From a virus, in IMG/VR virus record IMGVR_UViG_3300042549_008312, positions 101,849 through 165,848 of that record: a stretch of DNA of 64,000 bases; one strand, 5' to 3'. Positions 53,927 to 62,672 of the stretch are shown here, piece after piece. Each line of letters begins with the position of its first letter. Positions within the stretch are counted from its first letter, which is position 1. Both the position numbers and the translations under genes were made by a program. The notes beneath the pieces were generated by a model. That model was not told where the DNA came from, searched no databases, and saw nothing but the letters and a program-made list of their open reading frames with translations.

Positions 53927-55001
53927 ACCAAAAATTATTTGTTTTTACCTTCCGCAATTTCACCCTTTTGCTGAAAACGATCAATTCTGGGGTCGTGGTT
54001 TTACTGAGTGGAATAATTTATATGATGTAAAAATATTCCATAAAAACCAAAGATTTATAAGGACATCATCCGAATTTGGTGATTATGATTTACGGAGCTA
54101 TGCCGTAAGAAAAAGACACGCTGAGTTAGCTAAAGAACATGGTATAGACGGGTTTTGTTTATATCATTATTGGTTTTATGGTCACCCAGGTAATAAAGTT
54201 ATGTATGAAGTTGCTGAAAGAATGCTTGAGGATGGTGAACCTAACATTAATTTTTGTTTTGAATGGGCTAATGAACCCTGGACAAGAACTTGGGATGGTA
54301 TGGAAAAAAACTACCTAATAAAACAGGAATATGGTACTGAAGAGGATTGGACAGAACATTTTAATTATTTATTAAAATTTTTTAAACACAAGAATTACAT
54401 AAAAGTTGATAATAAACCGATGTTTCTTGTTTATAGAATGGGTCATTTTAAAGAGTTCGATAAATTTAAAAAACATTTTGATGATTTAGCTAAGAAAGAA
54501 GGTTTTGATGGTATTATTTTTTCACAAACTTTAAACCATTTTAATGAAGATGGTAGTAATGATGGTGTTAATAAAAATGCTGATGCGTATATTGAGTATC
54601 ATCCAATGTATGTTAATAGGTTTTCTGAACCAGAACCAGAAAGTAATGATAATGTAACCATATTTTATGCACCTAAAAAATGGGAAAACATAACTAACCT
54701 AAAAAAACCAAATGATGTTGGTATTAAACCTTATATTCGTGGTTTTTATAGTGGTTGGGACTCATCCCCAAGAGCTAAAAACAGAGCATCAACAATTGAT
54801 TTATACAACGACCCAAAAAACTTTGAGTTTTATTTAAAGAAACAATTAGAAAATGTTGTTAATGATAATAATGAACCGTATAATTACTTATTTATTTTTG
54901 CTTGGAATGAGTGGGGTGAGGGTGCTGTAATTGAACCAAGTGATCTGTATGGTAACCAATATTTACTGGCTATAAAAGACGCATTAAATGGTATCAAATA
55001 A
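53919..55001 (+). CDS. WbsX-like glycan protein
   Basis: 360 residues, close in plan to WbsX (Glyco_tran_WbsX, a GH99-like barrel often found in O-antigen clusters): FYLPQFHPFAENDQFWGRGF, TEWNNL, GIDGFCLYHYWFYG, NFCFEWANEPWTRTWDG, and the late FAWNEWGEGAVIEP motif with acidic residues. It covers the whole family length. It is translationally coupled on both sides (overlaps of 8 and 14 bases). Whether it makes or trims glycosidic bonds is not settled for the family. Confidence 0.88.
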   Translation: MSKPKIICFYLPQFHPFAENDQFWGRGFTEWNNLYDVKIFHKNQRFIRTSSEFGDYDLRSYAVRKRHAELAKEHGIDGFCLYHYWFYGHPGNKVMYEVAERMLEDGEPNINFCFEWANEPWTRTWDGMEKNYLIKQEYGTEEDWTEHFNYLLKFFKHKNYIKVDNKPMFLVYRMGHFKEFDKFKKHFDDLAKKEGFDGIIFSQTLNHFNEDGSNDGVNKNADAYIEYHPMYVNRFSEPEPESNDNVTIFYAPKKWENITNLKKPNDVGIKPYIRGFYSGWDSSPRAKNRASTIDLYNDPKNFEFYLKKQLENVVNDNNEPYNYLFIFAWNEWGEGAVIEPSDLYGNQYLLAIKDALNGIK

Positions 55002-55629
55002 AGTTTGTATAATAGCTTTAAAATATTTAGAGTCATACTGGGAGTCAACACAAAAAGATATAGTTGATTCAAATTTACCTGTTATATATGTTGATAGGGA
55101 AGGTGTTGGGTCTATGACAAAAGCTTTTAATTCAGCTATACCAGAATTATATAAAAATTTTGGGGATAACCAACCTGAATATTTATTTTTTGTAACAAAT
55201 AATAATTTTACCACAGCTACTGTTAATAGGCTAATAGACTCAATGGATAAAACTAATTTTGCTGCAATACATCCGTCACATAATAGTGACCATCCTTCAC
55301 ACAAAAATAATAAATCTGATCAGGTTATTGAAACAAAATATATTGAGTGGACCTCACCAATTGTTAAAACTGACCTGTTTTTAAAATATCCTTTAAATGA
55401 AAATTATTATTATTGGTTTTTTGATCTGGTTTGGAGTTATGAAATCAAAGCGCTTGGCCACAAAATTGGTGTCGATCATGGTGCTTTTGTGGATCATAGG
55501 TATCTTGTAAAAGATTTATCAGATCCAATATCAAAAAAAAGAAAAGAATTAAGAGATACCAGAAATGTGGTAGAACATCAAATATTAAACGAAACCTATG
55601 GGAATAACTGGCAATCAATTTTATTATGA
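54988..55629 (+). CDS. GT2-like glycan-island protein
   Basis: 213 residues. Seen: KVCIIALKYLESYWEST, LPVIYVDREGVGSMTKAFN, YLFFVTNNNFT in the DxD place, WTSPIVKTDLF and FFDLVWSYEIKALGHKIGV. The order fits a small GT-A-type glycosyltransferase, but the usual DxD metal triad is replaced by TNN. It could be a degenerate or non-metal enzyme. It overlaps both neighbours. Confidence 0.6.
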   Translation: MVSNKVCIIALKYLESYWESTQKDIVDSNLPVIYVDREGVGSMTKAFNSAIPELYKNFGDNQPEYLFFVTNNNFTTATVNRLIDSMDKTNFAAIHPSHNSDHPSHKNNKSDQVIETKYIEWTSPIVKTDLFLKYPLNENYYYWFFDLVWSYEIKALGHKIGVDHGAFVDHRYLVKDLSDPISKKRKELRDTRNVVEHQILNETYGNNWQSILL

Positions 55630-56069
55630 TTAATGAAGTAACTAAAATATTAATAGATTTTGATGGTGTACTAACCGATGGTAAAATATATTATACCCAT
55701 AACGGTGAACAATTTAAAGGTACTAACACACGTGATGTTAGGGCTATTAGAGAATTAATATCATATGGTTATGATGTTATCATATTAACCGCAAGTAATT
55801 GGCCAGGTTCAGAAACTTTTGCCAAAAAAACTGGATCAGAGATTGTTATATCAAAGGATAAAAAACTTTTTGCTGATCAACTAAACGAAAAATTTATTGC
55901 TATTGGTGATGATGTGTGGGATCTTGGTTTAATAGAAAAATCAGACAGATTCTTTGCACCAAAAGATTGTGATAGAGCGATTCGTTATAATAGTGATAAA
56001 ATTGAAATACTTAATAGTAAAGGTGGTGAAGGTGTTATAGCCGAGTTAGTATGGTTATTATGTAAATAA
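55626..56069 (+). CDS. KdsC-like HAD phosphatase
   Basis: 147 residues of the HAD superfamily, capless KdsC type. Motif I is DFDGVLTDG (residues 11-19), motif II ILTAS, motif III a Lys in KDKK, motif IV GDDVWDL. Family members remove phosphate from Kdo-8-P or related nine-carbon acid sugar phosphates. KdsC-type genes in glycan clusters often serve Kdo or sialic-like acids; partner enzymes (aldolase, CMP-sugar synthetase) are not in this window, so the phage may feed a host pathway. Confidence 0.88.
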   Translation: MINEVTKILIDFDGVLTDGKIYYTHNGEQFKGTNTRDVRAIRELISYGYDVIILTASNWPGSETFAKKTGSEIVISKDKKLFADQLNEKFIAIGDDVWDLGLIEKSDRFFAPKDCDRAIRYNSDKIEILNSKGGEGVIAELVWLLCK

Positions 56070-56082
56070 ATAAATCAAATAT

Positions 56083-56847
56083 ATGAATACAAGACAAACA
56101 AAAACAGCAACTAGAAAAACAAGAAAAAGATTAACGCCCGAAGAAGAGAGTGAAGCTTTTGAAGAAATTAATAAAGCTCATATCGGTAATGTTCTTGATA
56201 AGATGAAAGTTGACATCAAGTATAAAACACAAAATCAAAAAAAATTAGTCACTGAGATAAAAAATAAGGAAATTGTTATTTGTTCTGGGTTACCAGGTAC
56301 AGGTAAAACCTTCTTATCTTGCGCTGTAGCGTTAGAACTTCTTAAAAGTGACCCAAGATACCGAAAAATTGTTATCGTTAAATCTGTGACAACTTTAAAG
56401 GATGAAGAGATTGGGTTTTTAAAGGGTACCATGAAAGAAAAGATGGAACCGTTTATGTATTCTTTTATGCATAATTTTGAAAAGGTAATTGGTAAACACA
56501 ATGTTGAGCTTTTAAGAGCTAACAATATGATCGAAGAAATGCCAATTGCATATATGAGGGGTATTAACATTGATAATTCAATTACAATCATCGATGAAGC
56601 TCAAAATATCTCTATTGACAATATTAGAACAATTATGACTAGACTTGGTGAAAACTCTAAAATGATATTTTTAGGGGATGAAAACCAAATTGATATGAAA
56701 AAGAAGGGTGAAAGCTCTTTAAATTTTATCATTAAAAAGTTTAGTGATTTTGATGAGGTTGGAACAATCACATTGGGTGAAGATGATGTTGTTAGAAACC
56801 CGTTAATCAAAAAAATCGAAAAAATATTCAACGAAAATAAAATGTAG
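56083..56847 (+). CDS. phoH: PhoH-like ATPase
   Basis: 254 residues, with Walker A GLPGTGKTFLS (near 68), Walker B ITIIDEAQN (near 168), a TRLGENSKMIFLGDENQID sensor segment, and the VKSVTTLKDEEIGFLKG and GEDDVVRNPLI motifs of PhoH. The ATPase is common in marine and large phages; a role in RNA or nucleotide metabolism under stress is proposed, not proven. It begins 13 bases after the phosphatase gene. Confidence 0.93.
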   Translation: MNTRQTKTATRKTRKRLTPEEESEAFEEINKAHIGNVLDKMKVDIKYKTQNQKKLVTEIKNKEIVICSGLPGTGKTFLSCAVALELLKSDPRYRKIVIVKSVTTLKDEEIGFLKGTMKEKMEPFMYSFMHNFEKVIGKHNVELLRANNMIEEMPIAYMRGINIDNSITIIDEAQNISIDNIRTIMTRLGENSKMIFLGDENQIDMKKKGESSLNFIIKKFSDFDEVGTITLGEDDVVRNPLIKKIEKIFNENKM

Positions 56848-56900
56848 ACTTTATTTTAGACCAAGATCATGTTATTTTTATACAAAAATAATAAATAACT

Positions 56901-57536
56901 ATGGTAATAGGTATTACAATAAATAACATTCTAAGAGAACATATTAGTAAGTTAATGGATTTATATGAATTTGAGTTTGAAAAAGAACCCATTTTACCTA
57001 TAAATCCTTTTGACTTATCCAAATCGTTCCCAGACATCGAAGGGGAGATTATTGACACTAACTTTGAAGTTGATAAAGAGTTAGAGTTATCTGAAAATAA
57101 AAAAGACGCTTCTTTTAACCTAAGTAGGTTTATGTATGAAGATGCGTGTTTTGAGGTATTTGGTCGGGTTGAGGAAAGTCAACCTGGTATTATTAAACAA
57201 ATATGCGACTTCTCTAACAAAAACAAGATTAAAATCGTTTTATTAAATAATGAGAGTCAAAGATCTAAGTCAGCAACATTATTTTTCCTAAGTAAAAATT
57301 ACTACAACCTAGAGCAAATAATCTTTCCAAGTAAATGGAAGGATTTTTGGTTGTATTGTGATATTTTGGTTACTGATAATCCTAAACTATTAAAAAACAA
57401 ACCAAAAAATAAGATATCAATAAAACACAAAAATGATTTTAATGTTGATATTAAGTCAGATTATACTATAATTAACAATGAAGAATTATTTAAAATCCTA
57501 AAAAAATTAAAGAAAGAACAAAATGGAAAAAACTAA
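56901..57536 (+). CDS. Degenerate HAD-like protein
   Basis: 211 residues. The start GITINNILREHISKLMDLY occupies the place of the HAD motif I (normally DxDxV/T), but the nucleophile Asp is Thr and the second is Asn. Later KIKIVLLNNESQRSKSATLFF resembles motif II (Ser/Thr then helix) and LYCDILVTDNPKLL motif IV (D-I-x-V-T-D). The middle is variable. A pseudo-phosphatase that binds but does not cut a phospho-ligand is my reading. It overlaps the next glycosyltransferase by 14 bases. Confidence 0.6.
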   Translation: MVIGITINNILREHISKLMDLYEFEFEKEPILPINPFDLSKSFPDIEGEIIDTNFEVDKELELSENKKDASFNLSRFMYEDACFEVFGRVEESQPGIIKQICDFSNKNKIKIVLLNNESQRSKSATLFFLSKNYYNLEQIIFPSKWKDFWLYCDILVTDNPKLLKNKPKNKISIKHKNDFNVDIKSDYTIINNEELFKILKKLKKEQNGKN

Positions 57537-58605
57537 CGAAATAGTTAAAAACATTGAATCAGCTATAAGTAAGATTCAAAACAAAGAACAAAAAATTGTT
57601 TTTTTGGTGCCAGACACTAAAGGTAATGCTAAATCAAGTGTTATTCATCTGTATAAACAAGCGCTAACACTTAAAAACTTGGGTTATAGCGTTAGTATGT
57701 TACACGAAAAAAACGATTACATTAAAGTCGGATCATGGTTAACACCAGAATGCGATGAATTAGAACATTTATCGATTGAGGATAACAACCTTGTTGTAGG
57801 TGCATCAGATTTTATTATTGTACCAGAAGTGTATGGTACTGTATTTGAACAAATTGAAAAAATGCCCATTGAGAAAATTGTCTACGTACAATCATTTGAT
57901 TATATGCTTGAGGCTTTTGCTCCTGGTAAATCTTGGGCTGATTTAGGTGTTGAAGAGTGTATCACAACATCAAACTCACTTAAAACAATGATTGAAGATA
58001 CTGTACCAGTTGAAGATGTTCAATTTATCGAACCAACTATTTCAAATGAGATGTTTACTTTAAATGATAAACCACAAAAACCTATCATTGCAATATATTG
58101 CCGTGAAGCTAGAAAGGCTGCTAAAATGATTAAATCGTTTTATTTGAAATATCCAATCTACAGATTCGTATCCTTTAAAGATATGCATACAATGCCACAA
58201 GATACTTTCGCTAAGAATCTAAAAGAATGTTGTGTTTCTATATGGATTGATGACGACTCATCATTCGGTAGATACCCAATTGAATCTATTAAGTGTAACG
58301 TACCTGTTATTGGTAAAGTACCTAATATCATCCCAGAATGGATGACAGATGAAAACGGTGTTTGGGTTTACGATGAAAATCAAATACCAGAGATTTTATC
58401 TAGCTACATTAAAAACTGGTTAGAAGATACTTTACCAGAGAATCTATTAAATGTTTCAAAAACAGTTGAGGGTAAATACACCGAAGAGATTTTCGAAAAA
58501 AATACTAAAGAAGTTTATGAATACCTTTTTAATAAAAAGATCTCAAAACTAGAAACAATAAAAGAAAATTTTAAAAAAGAAGTAGAACAAAATGAGCAAA
58601 ACTAA
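57523..58605 (+). CDS. Glycosyltransferase, GT-B type
   Basis: 360 residues. Features: KIVFLVPDTKGNAKSSVIHL, LKNLGYSVSMLHEKNDY, DFIIVPEVYGTVFEQI, KIVYVQSFDYML, and a C-terminal donor domain with PIIAIYCREARKAAKMI, CCVSIWIDDDSSFGRYPIES and IKCNVPVIGKVPNI, which parallels the GT4 FGxxxxEA motif. It likely adds a sugar to the same glycan as its neighbours. Start and end overlap neighbours by 14 bases. Confidence 0.82.
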   Translation: MEKTNEIVKNIESAISKIQNKEQKIVFLVPDTKGNAKSSVIHLYKQALTLKNLGYSVSMLHEKNDYIKVGSWLTPECDELEHLSIEDNNLVVGASDFIIVPEVYGTVFEQIEKMPIEKIVYVQSFDYMLEAFAPGKSWADLGVEECITTSNSLKTMIEDTVPVEDVQFIEPTISNEMFTLNDKPQKPIIAIYCREARKAAKMIKSFYLKYPIYRFVSFKDMHTMPQDTFAKNLKECCVSIWIDDDSSFGRYPIESIKCNVPVIGKVPNIIPEWMTDENGVWVYDENQIPEILSSYIKNWLEDTLPENLLNVSKTVEGKYTEEIFEKNTKEVYEYLFNKKISKLETIKENFKKEVEQNEQN

Positions 58606-59422
58606 TTTAACCGTTATAATTCCCGTACATTCAGTTGCTGATATCGGGAAACAAAAATTTGATGATTTATTCGATATCGCATTATCATCAATTAGTAGAA
58701 ATGAAGTTAAACCAGAAAAGGTTTTAATCGTAAGATGTAATTGTATTGAGGTTGACGCTAAATTAGAGTCAATGGACCTATCAAAATACGGTTTAAATGT
58801 TGAGATCATAGTAAACGATGGTGATACCGACTACCAAAACCAAATAAATTACGCAGCAAAACATGTTGACACCGAATACATGTCAATTTTAGAGTTTGAT
58901 GATGAAGTATCAAAAACATGGTACGGTAATGTTAAAACTCATGTTGAAGCGTATCCAGAAGTTGATATGTTTTTACCTATTGTTAATGATGTTTCTGAAG
59001 ATAACGGCTTTATAGGGTTATCAAATGAAGCTATTTGGGCTTATAACTTTAGTGAATCACTTGGTAATGTTGATTTAGAGTGTTTATTAGAATATCCTAA
59101 TATTAGCCCTTGTGGTATGGTTATTAAAACAGCTATTTTTAACGAGATTAACGGTTTTAAACAAATCAAATTAACATTTAACTATGAGTTTTTATTACGT
59201 TTTCATAAAAACGGTTACAAATCAATGGTTATACCAAAAATTGGTTACAAACACGTTAACATGAGAGAGGAATCCTTGTTCTGGTTATATAAAAATAGTG
59301 AAGCTGTTGAATATAAGATGAACCCTAAACAGGCTTTATTTTGGATGGAAACCGCTAAAAAAGAATATTTGTTTAACAATGATAGGTATATAATATATGA
59401 GGAAAATGACGTTAGTGAGTAA
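58592..59422 (+). CDS. Glycosyltransferase, GT-A (family 2-like)
   Basis: 276 residues with LTVIIPVHSVADIG at the N-terminus, EIIVNDGDTDYQNQIN, YAAKHVDTEYMSILEFDDEV (metal site FDD) and SPCGMVIKTAIFNEINGFKQ, all typical of GT2. It ends the glycan island and shares one base with the sigma factor start. Confidence 0.87.
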   Translation: MSKTNLTVIIPVHSVADIGKQKFDDLFDIALSSISRNEVKPEKVLIVRCNCIEVDAKLESMDLSKYGLNVEIIVNDGDTDYQNQINYAAKHVDTEYMSILEFDDEVSKTWYGNVKTHVEAYPEVDMFLPIVNDVSEDNGFIGLSNEAIWAYNFSESLGNVDLECLLEYPNISPCGMVIKTAIFNEINGFKQIKLTFNYEFLLRFHKNGYKSMVIPKIGYKHVNMREESLFWLYKNSEAVEYKMNPKQALFWMETAKKEYLFNNDRYIIYEENDVSE

Positions 59423-60135
59423 TGGCAAAACAGAAAAAAGATCGCAACTACTATGGCGTAGAGCAAGAGAAAGCGGTGGTCATGTTTCTGGAAGCTAAAA
59501 CGGTTGGCGAAAGAGAAAAAATTTATAGAGAATTCTTACAAGAACCTATCAATACTATGATAGAAAGTATTATTAGAACCTATAAATTATATAGACAATC
59601 ATACGAATTCCACGATTTACATGCTGACACTCTGTCATTTTTAATGACAAAATTTGATAAATTTAAACCTGAAAAGGGTAAAAGATCATTTTCGTATTTT
59701 GGTACGATATGTAAAAATTACCTTTTTGGTGAAATGGTTAAAGAATATAAGAAAACAACATCTATTGTTGATATTGATCAACATGAAGGTGATATTTTAA
59801 AAAGAGACGAATTATTATATCGTATTGATAATGAAGATCTTGACTTAACAATTTTTATTGAAACTTTAACCACCAATATAAAAGATGAATTAAAATCAGA
59901 CGATTTAAATGAAAATGAATTTAAAGTTGGTCATTCTCTGGTAAAGATACTTGAAGAGTGGCGTGAATTGTTTTCACAAGTTAATGAGGGTAAAAATTCA
60001 CCAAAATTCAATAAAAACTTAATATTATTGTATATCCGTAATATGACTGGCCTAAATACCAAAGAAATTAGGAACAGTATGAAAAGATTTAAGTCATTAT
60101 ACCGTATTTTTAAGGACAATTATTTAGATGGTTGA
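59422..60135 (+). CDS. Late sigma factor, gp55-like
   Basis: 237 residues. Residues about 35-120 look like sigma region 2: EPINTMIESIIRTYKLYRQ, HDLHADTLSFLMTKFDKFKP, KRSFSYFGTICKNYLFGEM, where F-x-Y-F/x-Y-F-x-x-I-x-x-N-x-x (FSYFGTICKNYL) is the promoter-melting helix. T4 gp55 has the same size (185) and lacks region 4, and so does this one: the C-terminal 90 residues have only a helical tail (LYIRNMTGLNTKEIRNSM) that may be an HTH-like remnant. It would direct the host polymerase to late promoters, plausibly the GATATTTATA elements. Confidence 0.75.
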   Translation: MAKQKKDRNYYGVEQEKAVVMFLEAKTVGEREKIYREFLQEPINTMIESIIRTYKLYRQSYEFHDLHADTLSFLMTKFDKFKPEKGKRSFSYFGTICKNYLFGEMVKEYKKTTSIVDIDQHEGDILKRDELLYRIDNEDLDLTIFIETLTTNIKDELKSDDLNENEFKVGHSLVKILEEWRELFSQVNEGKNSPKFNKNLILLYIRNMTGLNTKEIRNSMKRFKSLYRIFKDNYLDG

Positions 60136-60143
60136 TATTTATA
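60134..60143 (+). promoter_or_regulatory. Putative phage late promoter element
   Basis: GATATTTATA on the plus strand, 16 bases before the ATG at 60160, at the head of the following tail operon. It lies 1 base before the sigma-factor stop. Confidence 0.6.
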
Positions 60144-60159
60144 TTAAATAACATTTATT

Positions 60160-60543
60160 ATGATACCAAAAAAGAAAAAAGTTGACGTTTCAGAAGATAG
60201 CATGAAAGAGCTTATGCAAGAGACTTATAATGAAATTGTTGACGAAAGAAATAGAGCTTTAACAGCCTATAAAAAATTTACAAAAGATATTAACGAAAAT
60301 TCTGATATCGCTTTGGTTGGTAAAATCACTAATGATTTATTAAAAATAATCGATTCATCCATTGAAAAAAAACTAAGGTTAATCAAAATACAGGGTGATA
60401 TTCTATATAAATCTGGTAGACCATCTGATGCCGCTGCTGGTAATATGACAATTACCGATGATGATAGAAAGTGGGCTGAGGATTTTATCAAAAGTCAAGC
60501 AACTGCAAGTGAATCGGATACGAATGAAAAAGAGTATGAATAA
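60160..60543 (+). CDS. Small helical protein, first gene of tail operon
   Basis: 127 residues, almost all helix, with a disordered charged C-terminus (ASESDTNEKEYE). The segment MKELMQETYNEIVDERNRALTAYKKF and the helix KIIDSSIEKKLRLIKIQGD give a coiled-coil profile. It could be a small terminase subunit or a scaffold-like assembly protein; nothing decides. It is followed by a two-base gap. Confidence 0.55.
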   Translation: MIPKKKKVDVSEDSMKELMQETYNEIVDERNRALTAYKKFTKDINENSDIALVGKITNDLLKIIDSSIEKKLRLIKIQGDILYKSGRPSDAAAGNMTITDDDRKWAEDFIKSQATASESDTNEKEYE

Positions 60544-60545
60544 TA

Positions 60546-62450
60546 ATGGGTTCACAAAGCGAAATATTTTCAAGATATAGGTCACTCGTGGTTTCTAATA
60601 ATCAGAAACCATACGCTACCGATGCACAAAAAAAATTAGATAAATTAGAGTTTGTTGACTTTTTAGTTGAGTTAGTAAAATCAACCAGAGGCCAAAAAGA
60701 ATTTAAAAGTCTAATATTAAAAGGTAGTTTATCCCAATTAAAAAAATTCGATGATATTAATAAGATTATTATTGATAATTTTATTGCTTTATTTGGTTGT
60801 GACACTAATTTAATAATCCCACAAAAGTATACAACATTAGCAGTCGGTGGTATAGAAATGACCAAACAAGAAATTGATTCTTTTGGTTTGTTAAATATTG
60901 ATCCAGATAGTAGGACTGGTAAATTAATGTATGAGGGTAATGATATTACCAAGCACGTAAATTATTTTTTTAGTAAATCACAAATTGCTATAAGCGACTC
61001 ACCTTTAGTACTTAAAAAAGGTAATAGAGTATTATTTACTATACACGCAAAAGATTCATCAACATTCGTATTTAAATTTGGTGAATTTTACTCAAAAAAA
61101 TTATACGGTGATTTTTTAAATGACTACATGGGTGTAGTAACACCAGTATTTAACTTTCCTAATTTTATGGCTATATTAATGGACATATTAACTGGATCGG
61201 TATCCACCAAATCAAAGTTAAATAAAAAAATCATAGTTAAACAAAGCGCTTTAATTAAAGGGTTAAAAAAAATGTTTGGTTTTTGTAATGAAAATGATGA
61301 TGAAAAGCCAGATGCATCAAATAAAAATTTCCTAGATAAAGAGTTTAACCCATCAGACGCACAAAAAAACGGTGAAGATAGTGGTGTTTTAAACGCTGAC
61401 GCTGATTTTGATAATGTTTTTAATTTTAATAAAAAAGAATTAGATGATATTGAAAACACTGGTAATCTTAGGGCGAATGGTTTTTTAAGATTTTCTTCAT
61501 GTGGTAATCTAGATATTGCCATAAATGCAGATGATATTATAAATTCTTTAGAGGAATTATTTAATAATAGCCAGGGTGACAGATTAATCTTTCCCAACGA
61601 AAATCCGCAAAATGTTACACCGCAATCAAATACCAGTACAATAGATAATTCTAAAAAGATACCAAGCTTAGATCAAGCATCTGATGTATTAGATAGAGCC
61701 TTAAAAAACGGTATTAATGATGTTGTTAATTCAGGTGAAATAAATGCAGCAATTAATTTACCTAATATAAACGCTGAAATTCAATTAAATATTTTAAAAG
61801 CAATACCATATGCTATTATGCAAATGATTATGACACCTAAATTATTGGTGGTGCCTAAATTATACTTGGTTTTAAAAGGTGATAACACAAAAAAATCACC
61901 AGAAGAAATGATATCTTTTATGAGACCTTTAGTTAAAAAAATCGGTAGTTTTGTTACAGATTTATTAATTAAAAATATTTTTAATATGGTAAAAAAAGAT
62001 TTGATTGGTTTAGCTAAAAAAATTAGCGCTGATTTCTTAAAACAAAGAGGTCTTGATTACATATCTTCATTAAAAAGTTTATTAGCTCTTTTAAACGCTT
62101 TAAAAGGATTCAAAGTAGGTGGTTGCCAATCAATAATTGATCAGATACTTCGTTTACTAAAGTTATTGAACGTTGTACCTATGCCGCCAATACCACCACC
62201 GTTAGTTTTACTCGGGGGTGCTTTAAAACCAGGTTTAAATCACGTATCTATGATAAATGACCTTAAATCTAATTTAGGTGAAAAGGGTATTGAAACAGCG
62301 GCAACTTTTCCAGACGGAACACCAAATCATCTTATCATTGCTTTGGAAGAAACAATGAAAATTATGGTTTCAAACATAAAAACAAACGCAAAGGTTGAGG
62401 TAACAACAGTAGGTGTTGGTTTTACAACAGGATTTGGACAAATACAGTAA
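60546..62450 (+). CDS. Baseplate/tail structural protein
   Basis: 634 residues. The N-terminal 230 residues are alpha/beta; the middle is polar and Asn/Asp-rich; residues about 405-560 are long amphipathic helices (PNINAEIQLNILKAIPYAIM, FMRPLVKKIGSFVTDLLIKNI) with a Pro-rich hinge PMPPIPPPLVLLGGALKPG and a C-terminal repeat-free beta tail. Large helical-tail proteins of this pattern occur among T4-like baseplate proteins. No catalytic motif. Position before an OB-fold-like hub protein supports a baseplate role. Confidence 0.65.
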   Translation: MGSQSEIFSRYRSLVVSNNQKPYATDAQKKLDKLEFVDFLVELVKSTRGQKEFKSLILKGSLSQLKKFDDINKIIIDNFIALFGCDTNLIIPQKYTTLAVGGIEMTKQEIDSFGLLNIDPDSRTGKLMYEGNDITKHVNYFFSKSQIAISDSPLVLKKGNRVLFTIHAKDSSTFVFKFGEFYSKKLYGDFLNDYMGVVTPVFNFPNFMAILMDILTGSVSTKSKLNKKIIVKQSALIKGLKKMFGFCNENDDEKPDASNKNFLDKEFNPSDAQKNGEDSGVLNADADFDNVFNFNKKELDDIENTGNLRANGFLRFSSCGNLDIAINADDIINSLEELFNNSQGDRLIFPNENPQNVTPQSNTSTIDNSKKIPSLDQASDVLDRALKNGINDVVNSGEINAAINLPNINAEIQLNILKAIPYAIMQMIMTPKLLVVPKLYLVLKGDNTKKSPEEMISFMRPLVKKIGSFVTDLLIKNIFNMVKKDLIGLAKKISADFLKQRGLDYISSLKSLLALLNALKGFKVGGCQSIIDQILRLLKLLNVVPMPPIPPPLVLLGGALKPGLNHVSMINDLKSNLGEKGIETAATFPDGTPNHLIIALEETMKIMVSNIKTNAKVEVTTVGVGFTTGFGQIQ

Positions 62451-62453
62451 AAT

Positions 62454-62672
62454 ATGAATAACCCAAAACTAAAAGAGATTTTTGAAAACGTTGATAAAAA
62501 GTCAAATAAAGATTTGGCAACACTATTGGTTGCCCTAAAAAATGATTTCGAGGATGTTAAAGAAACCGTCCTAAGATTAACAACAACAATGGAAGAAGTT
62601 GAAGTTACTTATGATAAAGTTTATAATGAATTAAAACAAAGATTAAAATTCGAGGATAAAAATGAAGGCTGA
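62454..62672 (+). CDS. Small coiled-coil protein
   Basis: 72 residues; heptad spacing of hydrophobics over DLATLLVALKNDFEDVKETV and TYDKVYNELKQRL. It overlaps the next start by 11 bases. A bridging or chaperone role between its structural neighbours is possible; unknown. Confidence 0.6.
   Translation: MNNPKLKEIFENVDKKSNKDLATLLVALKNDFEDVKETVLRLTTTMEEVEVTYDKVYNELKQRLKFEDKNEG

Noticed and set aside
54988-55304. Minus-strand frames opposite the glycan genes
   Set aside because: No motif, and each covers part of well-supported overlapping plus-strand genes.
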